Shown: piece after piece, positions 38,252-47,582 of the stretch
How the letters are laid out: each line of letters opens with the position of its first letter
How positions within the stretch are numbered: position 1 is the first letter of the stretch
Assembly (NCBI RefSeq): GCF_000337495.1
Contig: NZ_AOIS01000036.1
Span: 112,891 to 176,890, forward strand
Direction of reading: 5' to 3'
Length of the DNA stretch: 64,000 nucleotides
Source: Haloterrigena salina JCM 13891
Lineage (GTDB): Archaea > Halobacteriota > Halobacteria > Halobacteriales > Natrialbaceae
Notes under the pieces: model-generated
Seen by the model: the letters and a program-made list of their open reading frames with translations, nothing else
What the model was told of the DNA's origin: nothing
Database searches by the model: none
Position numbers and translations under genes: made by a program

Positions 38252-38372
38252 CGGCGAGCCGCCCGGATACCGCTATTTCGACATCTCCGAACCGCCCGGA
38301 GGAGACGAGCTTCGGAAGCGCCGGGACGGTGCTCGGCGGAGAAGAGGCGAAAATCCCTGTCGGTACGGCCGT

Positions 38373-38660
38373 TTACCGTTTCAGCTCCGTGGCGATCGCC
38401 TGCATGTCCGCGACCGATTCGATCTCCTCGAGCAACTCTTCGCGCTCGCGGACCGCCTCGGAACTCGCGCCGTAGGCGCGGACGTACTCAGCCCGGCTGT
38501 GTTCGGTGAAGGCGTGTCGAATCGCGAGGTAGCCGTCGGGGACGACGGTGCCACAGACCTTACACTCCCGCCGCTCGTGTTCCGTCGCCTGATGGACGAC
38601 GGTCGCCTCGACGTCCTCGAACACCGCACCGCAGCCGTCGATTCCGCATTTCCAGGGCAT
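38373..38660 (-). CDS. Small zinc-finger protein (C2H2-like plus CxxC)
   Basis: A 95-residue protein. The N-terminus has MPWKCGIDGCGAVF and a histidine pair VHQATEH, the layout of a C2H2 finger, followed by CKVCG and a second histidine region (IRHAFTEH), which suggests two zinc sites. The rest is a charged helix. I have the impression of a conserved haloarchaeal family but cannot name it. DNA, RNA or protein binding are all possible. ATG at 38660. Confidence 0.75.
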   Translation of the reverse strand: MPWKCGIDGCGAVFEDVEATVVHQATEHERRECKVCGTVVPDGYLAIRHAFTEHSRAEYVRAYGASSEAVREREELLEEIESVADMQAIATELKR

Positions 38661-38781
38661 TCACTATCACTGATGTATCAAGCGGCCGGCCTAATGATCC
38701 TTTCGCAGCCACCGCCTCGAGTCGCGACTCGAGGCGTGTGCTGGCCGACAGGGATTCACCGCTGGCCGCCGACGATCGGCT

Positions 38782-39210
38782 ATGCCCGCGACGAACCGCT
38801 CGCAACTGTGTTCGTTCGACGCCGATCGCGTCCGGCAGGTCGTCCGGAACACGGTTTCCGGGCCCCTCTACGCGTTCTGTGAGTACGATACAGAGTCGTT
38901 TCGCCCGCTGTACATCGCCGACGAGACGGTCGCGATGTACGAGAGCAGGGACGCGATGCTCGAGCACTTCGAACGGATCCACACGAACGTCCACATGGAC
39001 TTCATGCAGATCGAGCTCTTCCGCAACACGCTGTTTCCGGACGCCGACCGCGTCGAGTACATCGCGACGGCGATGGACTTCCTGAAGATCCTCCGCGTCT
39101 ACGTCGGCGACGACGGCCTGTTCGTCTCGCTCGAACCCGACGAGCCGGTCGAGCCGATCGTCGACGCCATCAAGGAGACCGTCGCGTGGCCGGAAAATCA
39201 GAATTCATAA
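38782..39210 (+). CDS. Conserved-looking hypothetical protein
   Basis: A 142-residue soluble protein with no cysteine cluster. Features are LCSFDADRVRQVVRNTVSG, an aromatic strand LYAFCEYDTESF then RPLYIADETVAMY, a histidine-containing helix (MLEHFERIHTNVHMDFMQIE) and a C-terminal strand-helix (ILRVYVGDDGLFVSLEPDE). It looks like an alpha/beta sensory or roadblock-like fold, but this is only an impression. It ends 25 bases before the PHP gene and may be co-transcribed with it. Confidence 0.7.
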   Translation: MPATNRSQLCSFDADRVRQVVRNTVSGPLYAFCEYDTESFRPLYIADETVAMYESRDAMLEHFERIHTNVHMDFMQIELFRNTLFPDADRVEYIATAMDFLKILRVYVGDDGLFVSLEPDEPVEPIVDAIKETVAWPENQNS

Positions 39211-39235
39211 CTCTCCCGTCCCGAAAGGAGCAGAC

Positions 39236-40006
39236 GTGAGCGAGCGAGCGCCAGCGGAGACGCGAATCGACTGTCACGTGAAGGTGCTCGACGACCGGGT
39301 CGTCGAGCGAGCCATCGACGCCGGGCTCGACGCGATCGTGTACGCGCCCCACTTCACGCGGGTTCCCGAGATCCGTCGCGAGGCGGCCACGTACTCCACC
39401 GACCGGCTCCACGTCATTCCCGGTCGCGAGGTGTTCACCGGATCGTGGCACGAGCGCAAACACGTTCTCGCCGTCGGCCTCGAGGAGCCGGTGCCGGACT
39501 TCATTCCGCTCGAGACGGCGATGGACGAGTTCGAGCGGCAGGACGCCGCCGTGCTGGCGCCCCACCCCGAGTTCGCAACCGTGGGCCTGACCGAGGCGGA
39601 TCTGCGCCAGTACCGGGATATCGTCGACGCCGTCGAAATCTTCAATCCGAAGCATTTCCCGTCGAACAATCGACGCGCCCGAGAGCTCTCCGAAACGCTC
39701 GATATCGCGCCGTTTACGTCGTCGTACGCACACCTCCCGGGGTCGGTCGGCGTCGCCCACACCGCCTTCGACGCGGCGATCGATTCCGAGGCCGATCTCG
39801 TCGACGCGCTCGAGAACGACGTCTCGCGCCGCGTCGTCTACCGGAACGGCGGTCGGCGGTGGAAAACGACGGCCGCCGAACTCGCGCATCTCTGTTACGA
39901 AAACACCTGGGAGAAGGTCGACCGGCTCTTCCTCTCGGGAACGGAGCCGACCCACCCACACCACATCGCCTACGACGGTCGGTTCGACGACGTCTCCGTC
40001 TACTGA
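39236..40006 (+). CDS. PHP-domain metal-dependent phosphoesterase-like protein
   Basis: A 256-residue PHP-superfamily protein. The N-terminal motif is TRIDCHVKVLDD, where most members have HxH; here only one His and a Cys-His pair are present, so the metal site is altered. Later motifs include YAPHFTRVPE, VIPGREVFTG, LAPHPEF (conserved His) and EIFNPKH. The start is GTG 39236. It may act on a phosphorylated small molecule; PHP proteins of this type are frequent and unassigned. The PHP domain of PolX lies 1.7 kb away but is only distantly related. Confidence 0.8.
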   Translation: MSERAPAETRIDCHVKVLDDRVVERAIDAGLDAIVYAPHFTRVPEIRREAATYSTDRLHVIPGREVFTGSWHERKHVLAVGLEEPVPDFIPLETAMDEFERQDAAVLAPHPEFATVGLTEADLRQYRDIVDAVEIFNPKHFPSNNRRARELSETLDIAPFTSSYAHLPGSVGVAHTAFDAAIDSEADLVDALENDVSRRVVYRNGGRRWKTTAAELAHLCYENTWEKVDRLFLSGTEPTHPHHIAYDGRFDDVSVY

Positions 40007-40101
40007 GCGGCCGAGCGCGGACCGCCGACCGCGGGTATTGTGACGTGGTCGCACGCTCACGCCGAACCGTACGCCGCTGGACGGGGTTTTCTCCGACGAT
40101 C

Positions 40102-40311
40102 ATGGGAGAGACAGTCAAGGTCATCCAGCTGACCGGAAACTCGACCGAGTCGTGGGAAGACGCCGCACAGAACGCCCTCGACGACGCCGACGAGACCCTC
40201 GAGAACATCAGCGAGATCGGGATCGAATCGCAGACCGCGGAGGTCGAGGACGGGACGATCGAGCGGTACCGGACGACCCTCGACGTGGCCTTCGTCCTCG
40301 AGGGACGGTAG
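40102..40311 (+). CDS. Dodecin-family protein with altered flavin site
   Basis: A 69-residue protein of the dodecin fold: VKVIQLTGNSTESWEDAAQN, a helix, ENISEIGIESQ, and the terminal strand TLDVAFVLEG. Dodecin of Halobacterium forms a 12-mer that stacks flavins between Trp36 and Gln55. By alignment these positions are Glu38 and Arg57 here, so canonical flavin stacking is not expected. Overall fold and oligomerisation are probably kept. It may store another ligand or act structurally. The gene stands alone between the PHP and Mut7-C genes. Confidence 0.85.
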   Translation: MGETVKVIQLTGNSTESWEDAAQNALDDADETLENISEIGIESQTAEVEDGTIERYRTTLDVAFVLEGR

Positions 40312-40409
40312 GAGCGATTCCGCTGGACCCGGCTAGGAGAGCGGAACCGGATCGAAACCCGAGACAGCCTCGAAATCACCGGGTAGCCTCGAGACCCGGC
40401 CCAGTCGGA

Positions 40410-40886
40410 CTACCCGTCTTCGTTCGTGCCGTCGCCGGTCTCCCCGATTTTCGAGAGCGTTCGCGCGACGCGGTCCCAGTGACTGCCCCGCCAGAAGTGC
40501 TGGCCGCAGTCCCGACAGCGCCAGACGGCGGTCTCGGCGGGGTCGGGCGCGTACTCGGGCGTCGTCGCCGTCGATTCGACGCGCTCGAGGCGACCGTTAC
40601 AGCGCCCGCAGAACCGCAGTTTGGCGGCGAGCGTCAGGTCGACCCCTGCGGCGGCGAGCTCCGCGAGCTGGTCCTCGACGTCGCGGGACTCGAGCGGGAT
40701 CGAATCGTCGGCGCGGGCCGCGAGGGCGACGTCCCGCGTGACCAGGGTTCGGTCTTCGTCTCGAGCGAGCGCGAGCAGCGCGTCGTCGGCCTCGAGTCCG
40801 CGGTCGCCGGCGTAGACGGTGTCGTGGTCGCACATCCGGAGGTAGGCATCGAGGCCGCCGCACATGACGTCGAGGAGCAGTTGCAT
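40410..40886 (-). CDS. Mut7-C RNase domain protein (PIN-like, zinc ribbon)
   Basis: A 158-residue protein with the Mut7-C layout. An N-terminal PIN-like nuclease half contains acidic motifs (LLLDVMCGGLDAYLRM, DDALLALARDEDRTLVTRD). A C-terminal zinc ribbon has CGRCNG and CRDCGQ. The family is related to the C-terminal domain of C. elegans Mut-7 and is predicted to be a ribonuclease. It lies 43 bases before PolX on the same strand; a shared transcript is possible. Confidence 0.88.
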   Translation of the reverse strand: MQLLLDVMCGGLDAYLRMCDHDTVYAGDRGLEADDALLALARDEDRTLVTRDVALAARADDSIPLESRDVEDQLAELAAAGVDLTLAAKLRFCGRCNGRLERVESTATTPEYAPDPAETAVWRCRDCGQHFWRGSHWDRVARTLSKIGETGDGTNEDG

Positions 40887-40929
40887 CGTGGTCGTAGTAT
40901 CCGAAAGAGCGCAGTGAGCCGCCGGGCGG

Positions 40930-42681
40930 TCAGTGCAGGAACTCGCGCAGATCCTCGAGTTCCCAGGTGTTGATCACGTCCTCGGGCTCGGCCCAGCCGC
41001 GCCGGGCGGTGTGGACGCCCCAGCGCATGTACTCGAGCGTCGACGGCTGGTGGGCGTCGGTGTTGACGGCGATCGGGGCGCCCTCCTCGAGGGCTGCCTG
41101 GACGGCGCTGCCCCAGAGGTCGAGCCGACGCGGGTTCGCGTTGACCTCGAGGGCGGTGCCGTGTTCGGCCGCGGCCGCGCCGAGCGCGGCGGCGTCGAAC
41201 TCCAGTCCCGAGCGCTCGTTGAGCAGGCGACCGCTGGGATGGCCGAGCACGTCGATCGCCGGGTTCTCGGCGGCGCGGACGAGCCGCTCGGTTGCTGTCT
41301 CCGCGTCCTGGCTGAGCGCGCTGTGGGTCGAGGCGACGATCACGTCCAGCGCCTCGATCACCTCCTCGGTGAGACCGATCTCGCCGTCGGCGTCGACGTT
41401 AGCCTCGATGCCGGCGAGGACCTCGATGTCCGCGGCGGCGGCGACCTCGCGGATCGCCTCGACCTGTTCTAAGATTTCGGTGTCCGAGAGCCCCATCCCG
41501 CCGACGATGCCGGGGCCTTCGGCGTGGTCGGCGACGCCGTAGTAGTCGTAGCCCAGCTCCGCGGCGGCGTCGACCATCGCCTCGATCGTGGTGTTCCCGT
41601 CGGACCACTCGGTGTGGGTGTGGAGATCGCCGCGGATGTCCGCGCGCTCGAGTAAGTCCGGCAACTCGCCGTTCTCGGCGGCGGCGATCTCGCCGCGATC
41701 CTCGCGGAGTTCGGGCGGGATCCACGGGAGGCCCAGCGCCTCGTACATCCCCTCTTCGGTCTCGCCGGCGACGCGCTCGCCGACCCGTTGGCCTGCCTCG
41801 TGGTCTTCGACGTCCGAGACATCGAAGGCGCCGTACTCGTTTAATTTCATCCCGCGGTCGATCGCGTAGTTGCGAAGCGTGACGTTGTGGTCCTTGCTCC
41901 CGGTGAAGTACTGCAGCGCGGAGCCGAACTCCTCGGGGACGACCACGCGCAGGTCGACCCGGATCTCGCCGACGCGGATGCTCGCCTTCTCCGGTCCGGA
42001 CTCGATCTCGCTGTCGACCGAGTCCCAGTCGACGAACGCCTCGACCACGGCCTCGCCGTCCTCGGTCGCGACGAGGGCGTCCACGTCGCCGATCGTCTCG
42101 CGCCAGCGCCGGATCGAGCCGGCGACCTCGCAACGCTCGACCGCCTCGAGTCCCTCGAGGAAGTCGAGGACGTCGTCGGCGAGCGGCCGGGCCTCGCCCA
42201 GCAACTGCCGTTGGCCGACCTCCCGCGCGAAGTCGATGTTCTCGCGGATGTTCTGCTCGGTCTTCGGGCCGAACCCCTTGACCTCCTGGATCTCCTCATT
42301 CTCGGCGGCTTCCTCGAGATCGTCCAGCGTCTGGATCCCCAGTTCGCGGTAGAGTTTGCCCGCGGTCTTGGGGCCGACGCCCTCGATGCGCGTGATGTCG
42401 GAGATGTCGATCGGCAGTTCAGCGCGGAGCTCCTCGAGTTCCTCGATCTCGCCCGTTTCGACGTACTCGATCACCTTCGAGGCGATGGCGTCGCCGACGC
42501 CGTCGATCTCTTCGAGGATCTCTTCGTCGCCGTCCTCGACGCGGTCGGCGATCGGAACGGGATGGGCGGCGATGTTCTCGGCCGCGCGCCGGTAGGCGCG
42601 GGGCTTGTACTCGACGTCGTCGGCCTCGAGCAGGTCGGCGAACTCCTCGAACCGGCCGGCGATCTCGGCGTTAGTCGCCAT
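40930..42681 (-). CDS. polX: DNA polymerase/3'-5' exonuclease PolX
   Basis: A 583-residue family X polymerase fused to a PHP nuclease, involved in DNA repair gap filling. The N-terminal helical 8-kDa-like region and helix-hairpin-helix turns run to about residue 150 (IEGVGPKTAGKLYRELG, KGFGPKTEQNI). The nucleotidyltransferase core has GSIRRWRETIGDVDALV with the catalytic acids, and a palm/thumb follows to about 310. The C-terminal PHP domain starts DLHTHTEWSDGNTTI and carries GVADHAE and LGHPSGR. Length is normal. ATG 42681 directly abuts the stop of the DUF5788 gene (TAG-ATG), so the two form an operon. Confidence 0.95.
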   Translation of the reverse strand: MATNAEIAGRFEEFADLLEADDVEYKPRAYRRAAENIAAHPVPIADRVEDGDEEILEEIDGVGDAIASKVIEYVETGEIEELEELRAELPIDISDITRIEGVGPKTAGKLYRELGIQTLDDLEEAAENEEIQEVKGFGPKTEQNIRENIDFAREVGQRQLLGEARPLADDVLDFLEGLEAVERCEVAGSIRRWRETIGDVDALVATEDGEAVVEAFVDWDSVDSEIESGPEKASIRVGEIRVDLRVVVPEEFGSALQYFTGSKDHNVTLRNYAIDRGMKLNEYGAFDVSDVEDHEAGQRVGERVAGETEEGMYEALGLPWIPPELREDRGEIAAAENGELPDLLERADIRGDLHTHTEWSDGNTTIEAMVDAAAELGYDYYGVADHAEGPGIVGGMGLSDTEILEQVEAIREVAAAADIEVLAGIEANVDADGEIGLTEEVIEALDVIVASTHSALSQDAETATERLVRAAENPAIDVLGHPSGRLLNERSGLEFDAAALGAAAAEHGTALEVNANPRRLDLWGSAVQAALEEGAPIAVNTDAHQPSTLEYMRWGVHTARRGWAEPEDVINTWELEDLREFLH

Positions 42682-43122
42682 CTATCGACCCCTCCGCGAG
42701 GCGCCGTCGTCGTCTTTCCCCAGCGCCTTTTTCAGGAACGACATCCAGCGCTTTCGGTCCTGGGCCTTCTGGACCTGCTGCTCGCGCTCTAAGTTCGTCG
42801 GCCCGAGGCTCTCGAGGGCGTTCAACGCGCGGTCGATGCCGATGATGCTCCCCGCAAGGTCCTCGCCCTCCTCGCGGGAGATGTCGCCCTCCTCGATGGC
42901 CTCGAGGCGCTCGCGGCGTTCGCGCCGCAGGTTCCGTTTGGCCTGCTCGACGCGGTCGCGCTCGCCTGAGGGAATCGTCTCGCGGCGCTTGATCTCGAAG
43001 ACGAAGGTTCGGAGATCGATTGCCTCGCCCTGGACCGTGATCGTCTCCGGGATGTCCGCGCCGACGGTCGCCCCCTCGCGCTCGACGCGCTCGAGCAGCT
43101 GCTTGCGCTCGTACTCTTGCAC
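42682..43122 (-). CDS. DUF5788 family protein
   Basis: A 146-residue haloarchaeal protein that I associate with DUF5788. It begins MQEYERKQLLERVEREGATVG, continues with a short globular part (IPETITVQGEAIDLRTFVFE) and then a long charged helix rich in Arg and Glu. The start is GTG 43122; the frame upstream does not match. It is transcribed directly ahead of polX with no gap, so it may serve the same repair process, but nothing in its sequence shows how. Confidence 0.75.
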   Translation of the reverse strand: MQEYERKQLLERVEREGATVGADIPETITVQGEAIDLRTFVFEIKRRETIPSGERDRVEQAKRNLRRERRERLEAIEEGDISREEGEDLAGSIIGIDRALNALESLGPTNLEREQQVQKAQDRKRWMSFLKKALGKDDDGASRRGR

Positions 43123-43412
43123 GCCTCGATATGGGGGTCCCGGGAGCAAAAATGTACAGTCCGACGCCGGAGGTCGGCAGCGCCGATCGGTGGCCGGTAG
43201 CCGGTGGTCGACCGCCGGAGGAGAGCGAACGCGCCACTTCGGCGTCGCATCACCGACCGTAATGGTTCGTACGGCCGGACTACCAGGCGGGAATCACTGT
43301 TCAGCGAATCGAAACCCGCGCATACGGCGGCGAATCACCGCGCCTGCTGCCGGCGTTCGGTGCGAGGAACGAACCCCAAATCCCTTAGCGGTGCCACACA
43401 TACCCCCGGTCA

Positions 43413-44336
43413 ATGGCCAAGTGCGACGTGTGTGGGAAAGACGAAAGCATGCCCTACAACTGTCGGCACTGCGGGGGGACCTTCTGTGCCGACCACCGGC
43501 TGCCGGAGAACCACGACTGCACCGGGCTCCAGGACTGGAACGACCCGCAGGGCGTCTTCGACAGCGGGTTCGACGACTCCGTCAACGGCGGTGGGGGAAC
43601 CTCGAAGGCCTCAAGCCTCGCTGACAAGATCCCGATAAACACGGGTGCCGGCGGACCGTTAGCCTACTTCCGCGGGAACATGACCTACACGTTCCTCGTG
43701 TTGATGTGGCTCACGTTCGCCGCCCAGCTCGTCGTCAGGGCCGCCTTCGATTACGAACTGATGCAGACGCTGTTCGTCCTCCGTCCCTACTATCCGGAGT
43801 ACGTCTGGACGTGGGTCACGTCCGTCTTCGCACACGGCGGGCTCTACCACATCGTCGGGAACAGCATCGTGATATTCTTCTTCGGACCGCTCGTCGAGCG
43901 GTACGTCGGATCGCGAAACTTTGCGATCCTCTTCCTCGTCAGCGGCGCGCTCGCCGGCCTCAGTCAGATCGCCATCCAAATCGTGGAACTCAACACGATC
44001 ACGCCGCTTACTGGGGGCGTCCTCGGCGCTAGCGGCGCTGCCCTCGCAATTCTGGGCGTCCTGACGATTCTGAACCCCGACCTCAAGGTGTACCTCTACT
44101 TCATCCTGCCCGTCCCGATTTGGGTTCTCGCGGGCGGATACGCGATCTTCAGCATCTTCTTCATCGGCACCGGCGGCGGCGGAAACGTCGCCCACATGGC
44201 CCACCTCGTCGGCCTCGCGATCGGCCTCGCCTACGGCCAGTACATCAAGCAAAATCGGAACGTCAGCGCGCCGAACCGCCTCGAGTTCGGGGGCGGCGGT
44301 GGCCCCGGCGGTCCCGGCGGTCGCCGTCGGTTCTAA
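43413..44336 (+). CDS. Rhomboid protease with N-terminal AN1-type zinc finger
   Basis: A 307-residue intramembrane serine protease. Residues 3-37 form an AN1-type zinc finger (CDVCG, CRHCGGTFC, a DHRLPENHDC ending). A glycine-rich linker follows, then six or seven membrane helices with the catalytic Ser208 in GGVLGASGA and His264 in NVAHMAHLVG. The cytosolic-side zinc finger may recruit substrates. The C-terminus is a glycine- and arginine-rich tail. This AN1-rhomboid fusion is characteristic of haloarchaea. It lies 72 bases before endonuclease V. Confidence 0.93.
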   Translation: MAKCDVCGKDESMPYNCRHCGGTFCADHRLPENHDCTGLQDWNDPQGVFDSGFDDSVNGGGGTSKASSLADKIPINTGAGGPLAYFRGNMTYTFLVLMWLTFAAQLVVRAAFDYELMQTLFVLRPYYPEYVWTWVTSVFAHGGLYHIVGNSIVIFFFGPLVERYVGSRNFAILFLVSGALAGLSQIAIQIVELNTITPLTGGVLGASGAALAILGVLTILNPDLKVYLYFILPVPIWVLAGGYAIFSIFFIGTGGGGNVAHMAHLVGLAIGLAYGQYIKQNRNVSAPNRLEFGGGGGPGGPGGRRRF

Positions 44337-44408
44337 CCGCTCGCCGATCCGTCTCGCGTCGTGCAACCCAGACACTGATTTTCGCCCGCTGCTAACGTCT
44401 CCGTATCG

Positions 44409-45206
44409 ATGCCTACGGCCCGCCCTGACCTCGTTCCCGACGCCTCGCTCGAGCGCGACGACATGGAAGCCATGCAGCGCGAAATCGCCGACGCCGCGGC
44501 GTTCGAGGACGACTTCGACTTCGATCCCGCGACGCTCGGCGATCCGCTCGCGGCGGCCTCGAGCGGCGCGGACCAGCCCACTGTCGTCGGCGTCGACCAG
44601 TCGTTTCTCACGAACGAGGCGGGCGATCAGGACCGCGCCCTGAGCGCCGTCGTCGCCATGCGCGGCGGCGAGGTGATCGAACGCGTCCACGCCGTGACGC
44701 CCCTCGAGATCCCCTACATTCCGGGACTGCTCTCCTTCCGCGAAGGGCGACCGATCCTCGCGGCGCTCGAGGAGCTCTCGGTCGACCCCGATCTGTTCCT
44801 CTTCGACGGCAGCGGCCGCATCCACTTCCGGCAGGCGGGCATCGCGACCCACATGGGCGTCGTCCGCGACGCGCCGAGCATCGGCGTCGCGAAGAGCCTG
44901 CTCTGTGGCTCCCCGACGGAAGACACCGAGAACCTCTCCGAAGGGGTCCGCGTTCCCATCGAGGCGAACTCGAGGGTCGACGCGCCGGACGGGACCCTCC
45001 TCGGCTACGCGGTCCAGACGCGCCAGTACGACTCGCCGAACCGGTACATCAACCCGCTGTACGTCAGCCCCGGCCACCGCGTCGGTCCCGAAACGGCGGC
45101 CGACGCTGCGCTCGCGCTCGCCTCGTCGTACAAACTCCCCGAACCCGTCCGACTCGCGGACAACTACGCGGACGAGGCGAAGCGGAACCTCGACGGGGGA
45201 ACCTGA
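44409..45206 (+). CDS. nfi: Endonuclease V
   Basis: A 265-residue repair enzyme that nicks DNA next to deaminated bases such as hypoxanthine. Catalytic Asp63 (VVGVDQSF), Glu112 (IPGLLSFREG) and Asp133 (LFDGSGRIHFR) are in order, with the strand-separating segment IPYIPG at about 101-106. An acidic N-terminal extension of about 50 residues precedes the core. The C-terminal RYINPLYVSPGH is typical. It may be co-transcribed with the rhomboid gene. Confidence 0.93.
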   Translation: MPTARPDLVPDASLERDDMEAMQREIADAAAFEDDFDFDPATLGDPLAAASSGADQPTVVGVDQSFLTNEAGDQDRALSAVVAMRGGEVIERVHAVTPLEIPYIPGLLSFREGRPILAALEELSVDPDLFLFDGSGRIHFRQAGIATHMGVVRDAPSIGVAKSLLCGSPTEDTENLSEGVRVPIEANSRVDAPDGTLLGYAVQTRQYDSPNRYINPLYVSPGHRVGPETAADAALALASSYKLPEPVRLADNYADEAKRNLDGGT

Positions 45207-45242
45207 CGGGAAGAACACGGGTCCGGACTGCCGATTCGCGTC

Positions 45243-46139
45243 CTACGCCGTCGGCAGGAGCCGCCGAATCCGTCGCCGAATCGGTCCGCCGACGGTTTCG
45301 CCGTCGCGGGCGAGGATCACCGTTCGGTCGGTCCGACGCGCCACCGTCCGCGCGATCGATCCGACGAGGCGGCGATGAATCGCCCCCTGGCGCGTCGCGC
45401 CGAACACGAGCACGTCGTGGTCGCCCGCGACCTCGAGCAGTCGTTCGGCGACGTCGTCGCCCTCGTCGACCAGCGACTCCGTCCGAACGCTCGGGCCCGG
45501 TGCCGCCTCGAGGGACGCCGCCGCGTCCGCGAGGAACTCGCGCGCCGCAGCCGGGTCGGTGTCGGGATCGACGACCGACCGGAGGACCACGGTCGCGTCG
45601 TTGCGCGCGGCGATCGCTTTCGCCACGCCGACCGCCGGACCGACGTGCTGACCGCCCGCGACCGGGACCAGGATCGAGTCGACGCCGTCGGCTTCGCTGC
45701 CGATGCGCTCGACGTAGAGGTCGCACGGGGCCCGCTCGAGGAGGCGATCGACCGTCGTCCCGAGGACGGCGTTCGTACGACGCGTCTGATCCTCCCAGCC
45801 GACGACGAGCGCCCGCGGATCGGTCCGTTCGACCGCCGTGAGGATCCCGTCCGCGACGGATCGGCTGACGACCAGTTCGCCGGAGACGGCGACGTCGTCG
45901 GGTGCGACGTCGACCGCGCGATCGACGATGTCCCGACTGCGCCCCGAGTACCGTTCGATGATCGCCTCGTCCGAGTAGACGGAGAAGGGCGAGTCGTGGG
46001 ACTTGACGACGATCGAGACGATTCGGACCGCGCTGCCGCTCGCTCGAGCGAGGTCGCCGGCCGTCCGGACTAACTGGGCGGCGTGTTCGGGATTCGCGAC
46101 CGCGACCAATATCGGGCGTTCCGCCGTCGCGCCGGTCAT
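45243..46139 (-). CDS. Tandem universal stress protein (two Usp domains)
   Basis: A 298-residue protein with two Usp domains, about 8-145 and 150-285. The second has the glycine-rich end of a Usp nucleotide site (GATRQGAIHRRLVGSIARTVA). The first ends LGTTVDRLLERAPCDLYVER with a weaker glycine pattern. The C-terminus adds a basic tail (GGPIRRRIRRLLP), which is odd for a haloarchaeal soluble protein and might touch membrane or nucleic acid. Function in stress response is inferred from family only. Confidence 0.88.
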   Translation of the reverse strand: MTGATAERPILVAVANPEHAAQLVRTAGDLARASGSAVRIVSIVVKSHDSPFSVYSDEAIIERYSGRSRDIVDRAVDVAPDDVAVSGELVVSRSVADGILTAVERTDPRALVVGWEDQTRRTNAVLGTTVDRLLERAPCDLYVERIGSEADGVDSILVPVAGGQHVGPAVGVAKAIAARNDATVVLRSVVDPDTDPAAAREFLADAAASLEAAPGPSVRTESLVDEGDDVAERLLEVAGDHDVLVFGATRQGAIHRRLVGSIARTVARRTDRTVILARDGETVGGPIRRRIRRLLPTA

Positions 46140-46294
46140 GTGTGTTACTTCACGCCACGGGGGTGAATAGTTCTCGGTGCGATTCCGTGACAGTCAGCGC
46201 TCGGAACGAATTCGAGGTTTTCCTCTCGATCGAACAGTACGATCTGCGCGACAAACCGTCGCTACTTAGGTATCGGCTCTCGAACCTGTCGCGT

Positions 46295-47248
46295 ATGGCC
46301 ACCGCTGAGGACGTCGAGGGAACCGACGAGGACGGGCCGGAAGGCACCGTCGTCGAGGAGGATCGCGAGACGGCACGGGACGGCGGCGAACCCGTCGGCG
46401 ACGAGGACGACCGCTACACCCGCAAGAAGTCCGTCCTGATCACCGGCTGTTCGTCCGGAATCGGGCGTGCCACCGCGGCCGCGTTCCTGCGCGAGGACTG
46501 GCAGGTGTTCGCGACCGCGCGCGATCCCGAGGACATCGCAGACCTCGAGGACGCGGGCTGTACGACCTTCGCGTTAGACGTCACCGATCCCGACCAGGTC
46601 GCGCGGGCGGTCGAGCGGGTCGTCGACGTCGCCGGCGCGATCGACTGTCTGGTCAACAACGCGGGCTACGCCCAGATGGGGCCGATAGAAGACGTCGCGA
46701 CGTCGGATCTCCACCGCCAGTTCGACGTCAACGTCTACGGCCCCCACCGGCTCGCCCGCGCCGCCCTCCCCCACATGCGCGCCCAGGGCGCCGGCCGAAT
46801 CATCAACGTCTCGAGCGTCGTCGGCCGGGTCTCGTTCCCCGGTTCGGGCGCCTACTCGGGGTCGAAACACGCCCTCGAGGCGATGAGCGACTCCCTGCGG
46901 GCGGAGGTCGAGGAGTTCGGCGTCGACGTCACCGTGATCGAGCCCGGTCCGGTCGACACGAACTTCAGCGACCGCGTCGACGAGGAACTGCCCGAATCGG
47001 AGCGGACGCCCGCCTACGAGTCGCTGTACGAGATCTACGGCGAGATGCAACTGATCGGCGGCGGGAACGGCGGCCCCTTCGCCTCCAGCCCCGAAGACGT
47101 CGCCGCGGCGATCATCGAGTCCGCCACGACGCCCGAACCGCCCGCGCGGTATCCCGTCGGGCCGCTGGCCCAGTACGGCGTCTACGCGCGATTCCTGCCG
47201 GACCCGCTGCGCGACGCGGGCTACAAACTCCTCCGAAAACTGGTTTGA
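46295..47248 (+). CDS. Short-chain dehydrogenase/reductase
   Basis: A 317-residue classical SDR with an acidic N-terminal tail of about 45 residues. The cofactor motif is TGCSSGIGRA, then VNNAGYAQMG, and the catalytic Ser-Tyr-Lys are in NVSSVVG and YSGSKHA. The C-terminal PVDTNFSDR is typical of classical SDRs acting on lipids or sterol-like compounds. Asp/Arg residues after strand 2 (ATARDPED) suggest NADP preference. ATG 46295 is used; the frame upstream is unlike any SDR. Confidence 0.9.
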   Translation: MATAEDVEGTDEDGPEGTVVEEDRETARDGGEPVGDEDDRYTRKKSVLITGCSSGIGRATAAAFLREDWQVFATARDPEDIADLEDAGCTTFALDVTDPDQVARAVERVVDVAGAIDCLVNNAGYAQMGPIEDVATSDLHRQFDVNVYGPHRLARAALPHMRAQGAGRIINVSSVVGRVSFPGSGAYSGSKHALEAMSDSLRAEVEEFGVDVTVIEPGPVDTNFSDRVDEELPESERTPAYESLYEIYGEMQLIGGGNGGPFASSPEDVAAAIIESATTPEPPARYPVGPLAQYGVYARFLPDPLRDAGYKLLRKLV

Positions 47249-47582
47249 AACGCGCGGGACTCGAGTTCAGCTGTGACGGCGTCCGTGCGATCGATGGAGT
47301 CCCTCACACGTCGAGAAACGGCGAGAGCGTTGCCCTCCCGCTACAACTGAACAACTGGACTTTTGCGCCGGGGATACATCTGCCGGATGGCGACACAACC
47401 CCGCTCGGAGTGACGAACTGATTCGACGGTATCACATTACCTGAATAACTATCCGAGATACAGTCAGTAGCTATCCGACGGGGAGCTACAATTCTAACCC
47501 GCTCCACGCGGGTATCCCCGTGCTCCAGCGAGGGAAGGGTGTCAACAGAAGACTTATACAGTCTTTCTGATCACAAGCCAGT
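47249..47582. other. Intergenic region with no gene seen
   Basis: A 334-base stretch of lower G+C than usual around 47330-47460 and without a coherent open frame. The TATA box of the next small gene is at its right end. Local composition could mark old transferred DNA, but I see no mobile-element signature. Confidence 0.4.
47553..47560 (+). promoter_or_regulatory. TATA box of the 40-residue zinc-ribbon gene
   Basis: CTTATACA lies 23-30 bases before the ATG at 47583. It is the main support for expression of this tiny gene. Confidence 0.55.
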
